A DNA stretch of 55,697 bases from Verrucomicrobiota bacterium (GTDB taxonomy: Bacteria > Verrucomicrobiota > Verrucomicrobiia > Limisphaerales > UBA9464). The stretch covers positions 1-55,697 of the forward strand of contig VHCX01000019.1 of assembly GCA_016871615.1 (NCBI GenBank), in the 5' to 3' direction. Shown one piece after another: positions 8,836-19,174 of this stretch (positions are counted from its first letter, which is position 1; every line of letters begins with the position of its first letter). The translations under genes and the position numbers were made by a program. Under the pieces are notes generated by a model. The model did no database searches, was not told the origin of the DNA, and saw only the letters and a list, made by a program, of their open reading frames with translations.

Positions 8836-11196
8836 ATGCATTCCCTCGGACGCGGATTGGCCTGGACCCTCGTGGCGGGCCTCGGGGCCTTCGCTTATGT
8901 CGTGCTGGCCACCCGCCGGCAGGAGCCGGTCAGCTCGGCCTACATCCTGGTCGCGGCCCTGTGCACCTACGCCATCGGCTACCGCTTCTACTCGCGCTGG
9001 ATCGCCGCCAAGGCCCTGCAACTCGACGACCGGCGGGCGACGCCCTGCGAACGGCACGAGGACGGTCGCGACTTCGTGAAGACCCACCGATGGATCGTCT
9101 TCGGGCACCATTTCGCCGCGATCTCCGGGCCCGGCCCGCTGGTCGGACCCGTCCTGGCCGCGCAGTTCGGCTACCTGCCCGGCACGCTCTGGATCCTCAT
9201 CGGCGTGGTGCTGGGAGGCGCGGCGCAGGATTTCATCATCCTGGTCGCATCCATGCGCCGCAACGGACGCTCGCTCGGCCAGATGGTGAAGGACGAGTTG
9301 AACCCGTTCCTCGGGGCGCTGGCGCTGGTGTCCATCCTGTCCATCATGATCATCCTCCTGGCGGTGCTGGGACTGGTGGTGGTCAAGGTGCTGGCCGAGA
9401 GCCCGTGGGGCGTCTTCACGGTCGGGGCCACCCTCCCGATCGCCCTGCTCATGGGGCTGTACCTGCGCTTCATCCGGCCCGGCAAGACGCTCGAGGGCTC
9501 GGTGCTCGGGGTCGTGCTGCTGCTGGCGGCGGTCTGGGGCGGGCAGTGGGTCCACAGCCACCCCGAGGTGGCCAAGGCCTTCACCTTCGGGGCCGAGACC
9601 CTGGCGTGGTCCATCGTGGTGTACGGGTTCGCGGCCAGCGTGCTGCCCGTCTGGCTGCTCCTGGCCCCGCGCGACTACCTGAGCACCTTCATGAAGCTCG
9701 GCACCATCATCGCACTGGCCGGCGGGGTGCTGCTGGTGCTGCCCACGTTGAAGATGCCCGCCATCACCTCCTTCATCGACGGGTCCGGCCCCGTGGTGCT
9801 CGGGAACTTGTTCCCGTTCTGCTTCATCACCATCGCCTGCGGGGCCATCAGCGGGTTCCACACGCTCATCGCCAGCGGCATCACGCCGAAGATCATCACG
9901 CGCGAGAGCTACGCCCGGCCTATCGGCTACGGGGCGATGCTGCTGGAGTCGCTGGTGGCCATCATGGCCCTGATCGCCGCCTGCACCCTCGAGCCCGGCG
10001 TCTACCTCGCCATCAACATCCCCGGGGTTGGGGCCGACGCCGCTGCCATCGCGGCCGACACGGTGGCGAAGGTGCGCGCCACGGGCTTCGCGCTCGAGGC
10101 CGGCACGATGGAATCCCTGGCCCGCCAGGTCGGCGAGACATCGCTCTACGGGCGCACCGGCGGCGCCGCCACGCTGGCCGTCGGCATGGCCAACCTGTTT
10201 TCGCAGGTGACCCACGGACGGTGGCTCGATGTCTGGTACCACTTCGCCATCATGTTCGAGGCGCTGTTCATCCTGACCACCCTCGATGCCGGCACCCGGG
10301 TGGGCCGCTACCTGCTTCAGGACGCCCTCGGGCACCTTTGGAAGCCCTTGGGCGACGTGCGGTCGACGGCCGCCGGCGCCCTGGCCAGCGCGCTCATCGT
10401 GGCCGGATGGGGCTGGTTCCTCATCCAGGGCGTCCGCGACCCGCTGGGCGGCATCAACTCGCTGTGGCCGCTTTTCGGCATCGCCAACCAACTGCTCGCG
10501 GCGATCGCGCTGGTGCTGGCCGCCACGGTGCTAATCAAGCAGGCGGTGTCCCGAGGCCGCTCGGCGGCCATCGCCTGGGTGGCGTTGCTGCCGCTCATCT
10601 GGCTCCTGGCGGTCACCGGCACCGCCGGGATCCAGAAGATCTTCCATCCCTCGCCGCGCATCGGGTTCCTGGCCACCGTGTGGGACCTCGACCAGAAGCT
10701 GCCGGCGCTGCGACAGGCCGCGGAGGCTGCACCGAACGATGCCGACGCGCGCAAGGCCGTGGCGGTGAACCGCAGCCGGCGGATGAACAACGCCCTCGAC
10801 GCCGCGGTGACCGGGGTCTTCCTCGTCCTGGCTGCGCTGATCGTCGGCGGAGCCGTGGTCGAATGGATCCGGCTCCTCCGAGGGCGCAAGTCGCCCGACT
10901 CGAGCGAGGATCCTCCGGTCTGGCTGCCGGAGTCCGCGCTGGCCGAGGGCGGCCGGCGCACCGGTTGGGCCGGCATCTTCGCGCTTGGTCTGGCGCTGCT
11001 CCGCCACTGGTCGGGCCAGGAGTCCGTGGACCGGGAGGCCCGACGCCTCGAGACGTCCGTGACACGCGAGGTGCCTGCCCAGGCGATGCTGATCCCCCTG
11101 CCCGAGGTGGCCGAGGAAGTCCGCCGTCACAACGCGCCGATCGCCTACCAGCAGGCCGCCGAGTCGCTGGCAGCCAATCCCAACCGCTGCTGCTGA
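8836..11196 (+). CDS. cstA: Carbon starvation protein CstA (pyruvate/peptide transporter family)
   Basis: A polytopic membrane protein of about 786 residues from the ATG at 8836; a TTG ten codons upstream is less likely. It shows the CstA signatures RFYSRWIAAK, the DGRDFVKTHRWIVFGHHFAAISGPGPLVGP block, GGAAQDFIILVASMRRNGRSLG and later CGAISGFHTLIASGITPK. Many hydrophobic segments are visible, consistent with some 16-18 helices. The family imports peptides or pyruvate, usually under carbon limitation. The C-terminus carries a variable hydrophilic region after about residue 680. It is divergent from the ceramidase-like gene. Confidence 0.93.
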   Translation: MHSLGRGLAWTLVAGLGAFAYVVLATRRQEPVSSAYILVAALCTYAIGYRFYSRWIAAKALQLDDRRATPCERHEDGRDFVKTHRWIVFGHHFAAISGPGPLVGPVLAAQFGYLPGTLWILIGVVLGGAAQDFIILVASMRRNGRSLGQMVKDELNPFLGALALVSILSIMIILLAVLGLVVVKVLAESPWGVFTVGATLPIALLMGLYLRFIRPGKTLEGSVLGVVLLLAAVWGGQWVHSHPEVAKAFTFGAETLAWSIVVYGFAASVLPVWLLLAPRDYLSTFMKLGTIIALAGGVLLVLPTLKMPAITSFIDGSGPVVLGNLFPFCFITIACGAISGFHTLIASGITPKIITRESYARPIGYGAMLLESLVAIMALIAACTLEPGVYLAINIPGVGADAAAIAADTVAKVRATGFALEAGTMESLARQVGETSLYGRTGGAATLAVGMANLFSQVTHGRWLDVWYHFAIMFEALFILTTLDAGTRVGRYLLQDALGHLWKPLGDVRSTAAGALASALIVAGWGWFLIQGVRDPLGGINSLWPLFGIANQLLAAIALVLAATVLIKQAVSRGRSAAIAWVALLPLIWLLAVTGTAGIQKIFHPSPRIGFLATVWDLDQKLPALRQAAEAAPNDADARKAVAVNRSRRMNNALDAAVTGVFLVLAALIVGGAVVEWIRLLRGRKSPDSSEDPPVWLPESALAEGGRRTGWAGIFALGLALLRHWSGQESVDREARRLETSVTREVPAQAMLIPLPEVAEEVRRHNAPIAYQQAAESLAANPNRCC

Positions 11197-11368
11197 TCAC
11201 CGTCCGGCTGGACTTGGACCGCCCCGCCCGAGGGCACGCAGGACCACGGACGTCGGCAACGCCCCCGTCCTTGTTCCACCGCCAAGACCGGATCTGCGCC
11301 CCGGAGATCAACGCCGCAGCGGAGGACGTCACTGCGAGCCACGACCTTGGGAGCCGTCTGGAGGGGCG

Positions 11369-12622
11369 CTACGCGGTCACCGACTCGGGTCGGAGAAAAG
11401 ACTGCCCCGCCGCATCGGCGAAGCGCAGGCCGGCACGGGTCAACCGGAAATGGGTCGGGGTGATCTCGCCCCATCCCCGGGCGACGAGGGCGGCCATGTC
11501 GGAAGCCCAACCGGTCCGCAACTCGAACCCGGTGCGCTCCCGGAACTCGTCCCAGGGCCACCCGGCATTCATCCGGAGACCGAAGGCCGCGGTCTCACCG
11601 GCACGGGCCAAGGGCGGCAACGCCTCGGCGAATTCCTTGGCCCGGTGCCCTTTCTCGAGCTGCTCGCAATAAAGAACGGTGTTGGACCAGTTGCGCGAGC
11701 GCAACCCGCGCACCCATTCGCTGGCGCTCGGGCCCAGCCCGTAGCTGTCGCGGCCTCGCCAGTAGCCCAGGTTGTGGCGGCAGGCGAAGGCGGGGATTCC
11801 CGGCTCGGCCTCGGGGCGCTCGACCGTTTCGACCACCCGACGGGTCCGCGCGAAGTTGGCGACCTCGTAGGGACGGAAGCCCGCCTCGCCGCTCCGGTCG
11901 TAGAGCACCTCGTACTGGTCGGCCGCGAGGTCCTCGTCCACGTCGAAGCGCCCGGCCTTGAGCTGCTCGTATAGCGGGGTGTCCTCCTCGTAGATGACCT
12001 CGTAGCAGCTCAGGTGTTCGGTGCCCAGGGCCAGCGCCTCGTCGAGCGTGCGGTTCCAGACCTCCAGCGTCTGGCCCGGGATGGCGAACATCAGGTCGAT
12101 GTTCACGTTGTCGAAACCGGCCGCCCTCAGGATGTCGTGACTGCGGAAGACCATGTCGCGGCTGTGCACGCGACCGAGCCGGTCGAGCAGACCCTCGTCG
12201 AGCGACTGCACGCCCATGGAGATGCGGTTGACCCCGAACCGGCGCAAGAGGGCGGCCTTGTCGGCGGACACGGTCGCCGGGTTGCACTCCACGCTGAACT
12301 CCCGGGCACCACCCAGGCCGAGCCGGTGCAGTGTCGTCAAGACCGCCTCCCATTGACGGAGGTTCAGGAGCGACGGCGTCCCGCCACCGAAGAACACCGT
12401 GTCGGGACGGCAATCCGGGGCGATGAGCTCCAGCTCCCGGATCAGGGCGTCGACGTAGCGCTGGATCAACTCGCCGGGCGCCGGCCCGGAGTAGAACGCG
12501 CAATACTCGCACTTGTGCGCGCAGAACGGCACGTGCACGTAGAGGGAGCGCACGGGAGCGTCTCCGAAGGCGGCGGCGGCGACGGCGGCACCCCGCCCTG
12601 GATCACTCGACGGAGAGGACAT
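11369..12622 (-). CDS. hemW: Radical SAM heme chaperone HemW
   Basis: About 417 residues from the ATG at 12620-12622. The radical-SAM cysteines are in HVPFCAHKCEYCAFYSG (CxxxCxxC). The HemW/HemN pattern continues with DTVFFGGGTPSLL, VNRISMGVQSLDEGLLDRLGR, VNIDLMFAIPGQT and the HemW block RHNLGYWRGRDSYGLGPSA, followed by a small C-terminal winged-helix part. HemW delivers heme to target proteins; older annotation called it oxygen-independent coproporphyrinogen oxidase, which is a related family. The open frame upstream of this ATG is a shadow of the receiver gene. HemW overlaps that gene by about 20 bases, so translation is probably coupled. Confidence 0.93.
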   Translation of the reverse strand: MSSPSSDPGRGAAVAAAAFGDAPVRSLYVHVPFCAHKCEYCAFYSGPAPGELIQRYVDALIRELELIAPDCRPDTVFFGGGTPSLLNLRQWEAVLTTLHRLGLGGAREFSVECNPATVSADKAALLRRFGVNRISMGVQSLDEGLLDRLGRVHSRDMVFRSHDILRAAGFDNVNIDLMFAIPGQTLEVWNRTLDEALALGTEHLSCYEVIYEEDTPLYEQLKAGRFDVDEDLAADQYEVLYDRSGEAGFRPYEVANFARTRRVVETVERPEAEPGIPAFACRHNLGYWRGRDSYGLGPSASEWVRGLRSRNWSNTVLYCEQLEKGHRAKEFAEALPPLARAGETAAFGLRMNAGWPWDEFRERTGFELRTGWASDMAALVARGWGEITPTHFRLTRAGLRFADAAGQSFLRPESVTA

Positions 12623-12977
12623 GATCAAGAAGTTGGGGCAACTGGTCGGGGATTCCCTGCTCGGCGGCCACCAGCTTCGCGCCGGCCTCGAGGGCGGCAT
12701 CGACCAACCGGCGGTTCTTGGGATCGCAGTAGCCGAGCACGGGCACATGGGCGAGGTCGGGGCTGGCCCGCAACTGGCCGATGATGCCGCAGAAATCCCC
12801 GTGGCGAAGGGCCAGGTCGACGATGAGGACCATGGGATGGTGCTCGCGCACGAGTCGCGGGACATCGGTGGCCGTCTGGGTGGCCGTGACGCGGTACCCC
12901 AGGTCGGTCAGGCGGTTCACCACCTGGGTCCCGGGGAGGAGTCGCTCGTAGAAGACGATGGCCAAGGGTCGCGTCAC
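12603..12977 (-). CDS. Degenerate response-regulator receiver-like protein
   Basis: About 124 residues from a GTG at 12975-12977, where the receiver-like fold starts (TRPLAIVFYERLLPGTQV). It resembles a stand-alone CheY-like domain: MVLIVDLALRHGDF holds an Asp in the phosphoacceptor position, followed by LRASPDLAHVPVLGY and an AGAKLVAAE segment. The acidic pair after strand one is absent, and the Lys normally found near the end of strand five is not evident. Phosphorylation is therefore unlikely and it may be a pseudo-receiver. It overlaps hemW by about 20 bases on the same strand; any functional link is unknown. Confidence 0.65.
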   Translation of the reverse strand: MTRPLAIVFYERLLPGTQVVNRLTDLGYRVTATQTATDVPRLVREHHPMVLIVDLALRHGDFCGIIGQLRASPDLAHVPVLGYCDPKNRRLVDAALEAGAKLVAAEQGIPDQLPQLLDHVLSVE

Positions 12978-13112
12978 TGCCCCGGAGGTTGGGAGACGCC
13001 CCCCGCGAAGGCAAGCGACCAAGGGGATCGTTGCGTGGCCCTCGGACGCCGCCCGAAAAGGGGCTGGCAGGAGACCTGGTTTCGGCCGATCCTCCGTCTA
13101 GGACTTCCGCCC

Positions 13113-13835
13113 ATGCTCTCGAGACTTTTTCCACCCCGCCCCGGGCCCAAGGCATCCGGTCGGACGATCTACCGGGCGTTCCACCCGTGGACCATGGTCT
13201 CGCCGCCGATGTACGCCGACAACATCGACCTGGCCCGGTGCGTGAGGGACATCCCGGGTGACGTGGTCGAGTGCGGCGTCTGGCGCGGGGGCATGGTGGC
13301 CGGCATCGCCTCGGTACTGCAGGGGCAAGGGCGCACCTACCACCTCTTCGACAGCTTCGAGGGCCTGCCCGAGGCCAAGGACATCGACGGGGACGCCGCC
13401 AAGCAGTGGCAGGCCGCCAAGACCGACACCTACTATTTCGACAACTGCAAGGCCGAGCAGGCCTACGCCGAGGAGGCCATGGCCAAGGCCGGCGAGTCGC
13501 GCTACCGGATCCACAAGGGCTGGTTCAACCAGACGGTCCCCGGCGTCCGCATCGAACCGGGGATCGCCCTGCTCCGCCTCGACGGCGACTGGTACGAGTC
13601 CACCTGGGTGTGCCTCGAAGCCTTCTATCCCCAGGTCGTGAAGGGCGGCCTCATCCTCATCGACGATTACTTCATCTGGGACGGGTGCTCCCGGGCCGTG
13701 CACGATTACCTCTCCAAGACCCAGAGCACCGACCGCATCCGCCACACGCCCGAGGGCGTGGCCTACCTCGTGAAGGGAGCACCGAACACCTACGAGAAGT
13801 ACCTCGCGGAGAAGGCCTCGAAGCCGGCGGCCTGA
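13113..13835 (+). CDS. TylF/MycF-type class I methyltransferase
   Basis: A 240-residue protein started at the ATG at 13113, after which family similarity begins. SAM-binding motif I is GDVVECGVWRGGMVAGIA. HLFDSFEGLPEAKDID is the TylF block, and LLRLDGDWYESTWVCLE with LILIDDYFIWDGC carries the metal-binding Asp residues. The family O-methylates sugars, as in macrolide or surface-glycan tailoring, and needs a divalent metal. No sugar-biosynthesis genes are adjacent, so the substrate is open. It is divergent from the receiver gene. Confidence 0.88.
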   Translation: MLSRLFPPRPGPKASGRTIYRAFHPWTMVSPPMYADNIDLARCVRDIPGDVVECGVWRGGMVAGIASVLQGQGRTYHLFDSFEGLPEAKDIDGDAAKQWQAAKTDTYYFDNCKAEQAYAEEAMAKAGESRYRIHKGWFNQTVPGVRIEPGIALLRLDGDWYESTWVCLEAFYPQVVKGGLILIDDYFIWDGCSRAVHDYLSKTQSTDRIRHTPEGVAYLVKGAPNTYEKYLAEKASKPAA

Positions 13836-13958
13836 CCGGCTGCCGGCCGACCTTGGCGATCCGGCATCGGCGTCGGCCAGCGAGCCCGCGTTCACCGTCC
13901 CTTCGCACACCCGCCGGCTTGGCAACCCCGGCAAATCGGACATATTCACTCCAGTTCA

Positions 13959-15893
<1,935 letters not shown>

Positions 15894-16018
15894 CCCCGGG
15901 GGGACTCTCCGCCGCGCCGGCGATCGATCAGGACATCGGCAGGATCGGGGCGGGATTGGGGATTCCCCTCGGCAAGCGGCGGCGATAGCCTCCCGCCCAC
16001 AGTCGTCCCACCAGTCCT

Positions 16019-17383
16019 ATGCTTGCCATCTTCGCCCCTTCCTGGCTTCCCCTGGTCGCCGTTTTCCTCGGCGGAATGACCGTCAAGTGGCTGCTGGACC
16101 TGTTTTTCCTCCGCCGGGCGATGTTCGAGACCCAGGAGGCCCTGCTGACGCGGGAACGGCAGATCACCGATCTGCGGCATGAGCTGAACCGCTCGGTCGA
16201 GGCCCTCAAGAACCGGACCACCGAGCTGGACGCCACCGTCCGGAGCAAGGCCGCCGCCGAGGCCCTTGCCGCCGGAACCGCCGCCGAGCTGGCCGAGACC
16301 ACCGGCAGGAAGGACATCGAGGTGCTAGCCCTGCAGCAGGCCCTCGAGGGCGAACGGGCGGCCGCCGCCTGTCTCCGGGGCGAGGTCCGGACCCTGCTGG
16401 CCCATCTGGACTCGGAACGGGGCGACCGACGCGCCGCCGGGTCCGAGGCGCTGGGCCTGAGGCTCCGCGCGGCCGAGGACCGGGCCCGGGCGCTGGACCA
16501 GGAAGCGGCCCTGGGGAGGCTGCGCGGAGCCCTTATGGTGCTCGAGACCGAGGCAGACGCGCTGCGGACCCCGCTCGAGAAGGCCCGCCGCGATCTCGCC
16601 TCCCAGCTCACGGTCAACGAGGTGCTCCAGGACGCGGTGCGCGTGCGCGACACGGCGCTCGAGGAACTCCGCTCGAGGCTCACGGGGGCCGAGGTCGAGA
16701 TCCGATCGGTGTCCGGACTGCTGGCCCGCCAGGACGAGGAGCGGGCCCGACTCGAGGAGGCCCGCGCGGCGCAGGCCGACGCGGAATCCCGATGCGCCAC
16801 GGCCCGCGCCGAGGCCGAGGCGGCGCGCCTTGAGCTCGAGGGCCTGCAGACGCGCCGCATCGACTTCGACGCGGCGCTGATGCTCAAGGAGGCGCAGGCC
16901 AACGCGTGGGAGCGCGAGTACCGGAACGCCCGTGGACGGGCCGAGGCGGCCACCGCCCGGTCCGCCCAGGACGCCCGGGCCCTGGACGCCCTCCGGTCTG
17001 AGCTGACGGCCTGCCAGGCCGACCTTGAACGGGTCCGGCTCGCCGCCTCCCAGGCCCCGGCGGCCGATCCAGCCGACGACCGGCGGATGGGGGAGCTCGA
17101 GGCCGAGCTGGCCGCCGTGTCCGAGTCGCACGCCCGCCTGGAGGCGCAACTGGCCGAGGCACGGGTCACGGCCTCGCGCGCGGAAGACCTCGCGGAGCAG
17201 TTGGGCACTGTCGAGGCCGAACTGGCGGCCCTCAAGCTGGATCCCGGACCGTCGGCCCATGCGGCCGGCGGGGACCTCGACACCCTGCTCCAGGACCTCG
17301 ACAGCCTCACCCGTGAACGCAACCGACTGGCCGCCGAGGTCGCCGCGTTCAAGGCTTCCGGAGGACGCCACGCCACCGACTGA
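16019..17383 (+). CDS. Membrane-anchored long coiled-coil protein
   Basis: A 454-residue protein. One hydrophobic segment lies at residues about 5-32 (APSWLPLVAVFLGGMTVKWLLDLFF), followed by roughly 400 residues of Ala/Glu/Arg/Leu-rich heptads (for example LTRERQITDLRHELNRSVEAL) with almost no Pro until about 350. This is a tethered rod facing the cytoplasm or periplasm. No known domain is recognised. The protein ends in another coil (LLQDLDSLTRERNRLAAEVAAF). Only six bases separate it from the next gene, so the two are co-transcribed and may build one envelope structure. Function is unknown. Confidence 0.8.
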   Translation: MLAIFAPSWLPLVAVFLGGMTVKWLLDLFFLRRAMFETQEALLTRERQITDLRHELNRSVEALKNRTTELDATVRSKAAAEALAAGTAAELAETTGRKDIEVLALQQALEGERAAAACLRGEVRTLLAHLDSERGDRRAAGSEALGLRLRAAEDRARALDQEAALGRLRGALMVLETEADALRTPLEKARRDLASQLTVNEVLQDAVRVRDTALEELRSRLTGAEVEIRSVSGLLARQDEERARLEEARAAQADAESRCATARAEAEAARLELEGLQTRRIDFDAALMLKEAQANAWEREYRNARGRAEAATARSAQDARALDALRSELTACQADLERVRLAASQAPAADPADDRRMGELEAELAAVSESHARLEAQLAEARVTASRAEDLAEQLGTVEAELAALKLDPGPSAHAAGGDLDTLLQDLDSLTRERNRLAAEVAAFKASGGRHATD

Positions 17384-17389
17384 CCGTCC

Positions 17390-17959
17390 ATGCCCAACGC
17401 CCAGGTAAGACCCCGTTACTGGCTCGGCGCCTATGACGCCTGGCACCTCATGCTCCCCGTGGCGCTCGCCGCGGTGCTGGTGGTGTGGGCGCTGGCGCCC
17501 CAGCCTCCGGCCCCTCGCCGGGTGGCGACTGCCCCGAGGCCGCCGCTGGCCCCGTCATCGATCACCCAACCCGCCGCCGGGGCCGAGCTGAGGGCCCGGC
17601 AGTTCCAGTCGATCCAGGGCGTGGCCGTGCCCCAGGCTCGGGTGTTCCTATTCCTCCGCCAGATCCCCAGGCCGGAGCAACTGCTGGGCGAGACGCGATC
17701 GGCCACCAACGGGGCCTTCCTCTTCACGATGGTCGGGTTCCCGCCGGGCGATTACGGGTTCCGCGTCGAGGCCGTCGCGGCCGATGGCCGTCGCTCCCCG
17801 TCGCCGGAAATCTCCGTGCGCCTGACCCCGGAGCCGCCGCCGACCCCTCACGGGCCCGCCGGCCGCGCCCCGGCGGCCGTGGCCCCTCGCAAGCCCAAGC
17901 CCGTCAAGCCACCCGCGAAGGCCCCCGCCCCGGCCAGGAAAACTCCGGCCCGCGACTGA
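17390..17959 (+). CDS. Membrane protein with Ig-like/regulatory fold and Pro-rich tail
   Basis: A 189-residue protein. One transmembrane segment lies at about 20-36 (LMLPVALAAVLVVWALA). An extracytoplasmic domain follows, in which QGVAVPQARVFLFLR and TNGAFLFTMVGFPPGDYGFRVEAVAADGRRSP look like a carboxypeptidase-regulatory or Ig-like beta-sandwich. The tail is rich in Pro, Lys and Ala (APRKPKPVKPPAKAP) and may bind peptidoglycan or partners non-specifically. It lies directly downstream of the coiled-coil gene, and a hairpin after its stop probably ends the transcript. No specific function is assigned. Confidence 0.7.
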   Translation: MPNAQVRPRYWLGAYDAWHLMLPVALAAVLVVWALAPQPPAPRRVATAPRPPLAPSSITQPAAGAELRARQFQSIQGVAVPQARVFLFLRQIPRPEQLLGETRSATNGAFLFTMVGFPPGDYGFRVEAVAADGRRSPSPEISVRLTPEPPPTPHGPAGRAPAAVAPRKPKPVKPPAKAPAPARKTPARD

Positions 17960-17984
17960 CTCACGGGTCGGGACAGCCCTGCGG

Positions 17985-18008
17985 AGGCTCCGGGGACCGG
18001 TGCCTTTT
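17985..18008 (+). terminator. Probable intrinsic terminator after the Pro-rich membrane gene
   Basis: AGGC-T-CCGG-GGA-CCGG-T-GCCT forms a two-part stem with one T/T mismatch and a GGA loop, and runs straight into TTT. It starts 26 bases after the stop of the Pro-rich gene and lies before asd, so it fits termination of the upstream unit. The T tract is short. Confidence 0.55.
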
Positions 18009-18055
18009 ACGTCTCGACACGGATCGAGCGGCCAACACCATCGCCCCCCTACGTT

Positions 18056-19066
18056 ATGAAGAGCAGTCCCCATGTGGCCGTTGTCGGCGCCACCGGCGCC
18101 GTCGGCATCGAGATGATCCGCACCCTGGAGCAGCGCCATTTCCCGGTCGGGAAACTCACCCTGCTGGCCTCGGCCCGCTCGGTCGGCAAGAAGCTCACCT
18201 TCCGGGGCACCGAGATCACCGTCCAGGAACTGACCCATGACGCCTTCGCCGGCATCGACATCGCCCTCTTCAGCGCCGGTGGATCCATCTCGCGCGACTA
18301 TGCCCCGTCGGCGGTCAAGGCCGGCTGCGTGGTGGTGGACAACTCCAGCCACTTCCGCCAGGACCCGAAGGTTCCGCTGGTGGTGCCCGAGATCAACGCG
18401 GCCGACGTGGCCTCGCACCAGGGCATCATCGCCAACCCCAACTGCACCACGGCCATCACCCTGATGGCCTTGTACCCGCTGCACCAGGCCTTCGGCGTGA
18501 AGCGCATCTTCGCCTCGAGCTACCAGGCCGTTTCGGGCACCGGCGCGAAGGCCATCGAGGAACTCGAGAGGCAGGTCGGCCAGATCGTCCGTGGTGAACC
18601 GGTCACCCGGGAGGTGTACCCGCACCAGATCGCCTTCAACGTGCTGCCGCAGGTCGATTCGCTCCTGGCCACCGGCTACACCAAGGAGGAGATGAAGCTC
18701 GAGAACGAGGGCCGCAAGATCATGCACCATCCGGGCTTCAAGGCCTCGGTCACCTGCGTGCGCGTGCCGGTGTACCGCTCGCACTCGGTGGCCGTGAGCG
18801 CCGAGTTCGAGAAGCCCGTCACGGTGGAGGCCGCCCGCGCCGTGCTGCAGCAGGCCCCGGGCCTCGACGTGGTCGACACCCCCTCGGCCTCGCAATACCC
18901 GATGCCCCTGCACACCTCCGAGAAGGACCACTGCGCCGTCGGCCGCCTCCGCATGGACTGCGCCCTCGACAACGGCCTGGCCTTCTGGGTCTGCGGCGAC
19001 CAGCTGCTCAAGGGCGCGGCACTGAACGCCGTGCAGATCGCCGAAGAGCTCCTGAAGCTGAAGTGA
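18056..19066 (+). CDS. asd: Aspartate-semialdehyde dehydrogenase
   Basis: A 336-residue enzyme that reduces beta-aspartyl phosphate to aspartate semialdehyde with NADPH, the branch point to lysine/diaminopimelate, threonine and methionine. The N-terminal Rossmann motif is VAVVGATGAVGIEM. The catalytic Cys is about residue 130 in IIANPNCTT, and SYQAVSGTGAKAIEEL matches the family. Further conserved blocks are YPHQIAFNVLPQVD and CVRVPVYRSHSVAV. Length is normal. It has a hairpin terminator on each side, so it is probably monocistronic. Confidence 0.97.
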   Translation: MKSSPHVAVVGATGAVGIEMIRTLEQRHFPVGKLTLLASARSVGKKLTFRGTEITVQELTHDAFAGIDIALFSAGGSISRDYAPSAVKAGCVVVDNSSHFRQDPKVPLVVPEINAADVASHQGIIANPNCTTAITLMALYPLHQAFGVKRIFASSYQAVSGTGAKAIEELERQVGQIVRGEPVTREVYPHQIAFNVLPQVDSLLATGYTKEEMKLENEGRKIMHHPGFKASVTCVRVPVYRSHSVAVSAEFEKPVTVEAARAVLQQAPGLDVVDTPSASQYPMPLHTSEKDHCAVGRLRMDCALDNGLAFWVCGDQLLKGAALNAVQIAEELLKLK

Positions 19067-19086
19067 CCCGGCCCGGGCCGATCCCC

Positions 19087-19115
19087 CGCCGATCCCGGGA
19101 GCGGCGAGTTTTTTT
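19087..19115 (+). terminator. Intrinsic terminator after asd
   Basis: CGCCG pairs with CGGCG around an internal palindrome TCCCGGGA, and a run of seven T residues (19109-19115) follows two bases later. It starts 20 bases after the asd stop. This is the clearest rho-independent terminator in the window. Confidence 0.8.
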
Positions 19116-19174
19116 CCGCTTCGTCACACGGTTACGCTTGAAGTCTTGCCGCACCGGACAAGGCTGACGCCGTG

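Noticed and set aside
7623-11672. Plus-strand open frame of 1349 codons across the ceramidase-like and cstA genes
   Set aside because: It is a shadow frame in GC-rich DNA: its product is Arg/Gly/Pro/His-rich with no family match, whereas the overlapping genes in other frames have clear motifs.
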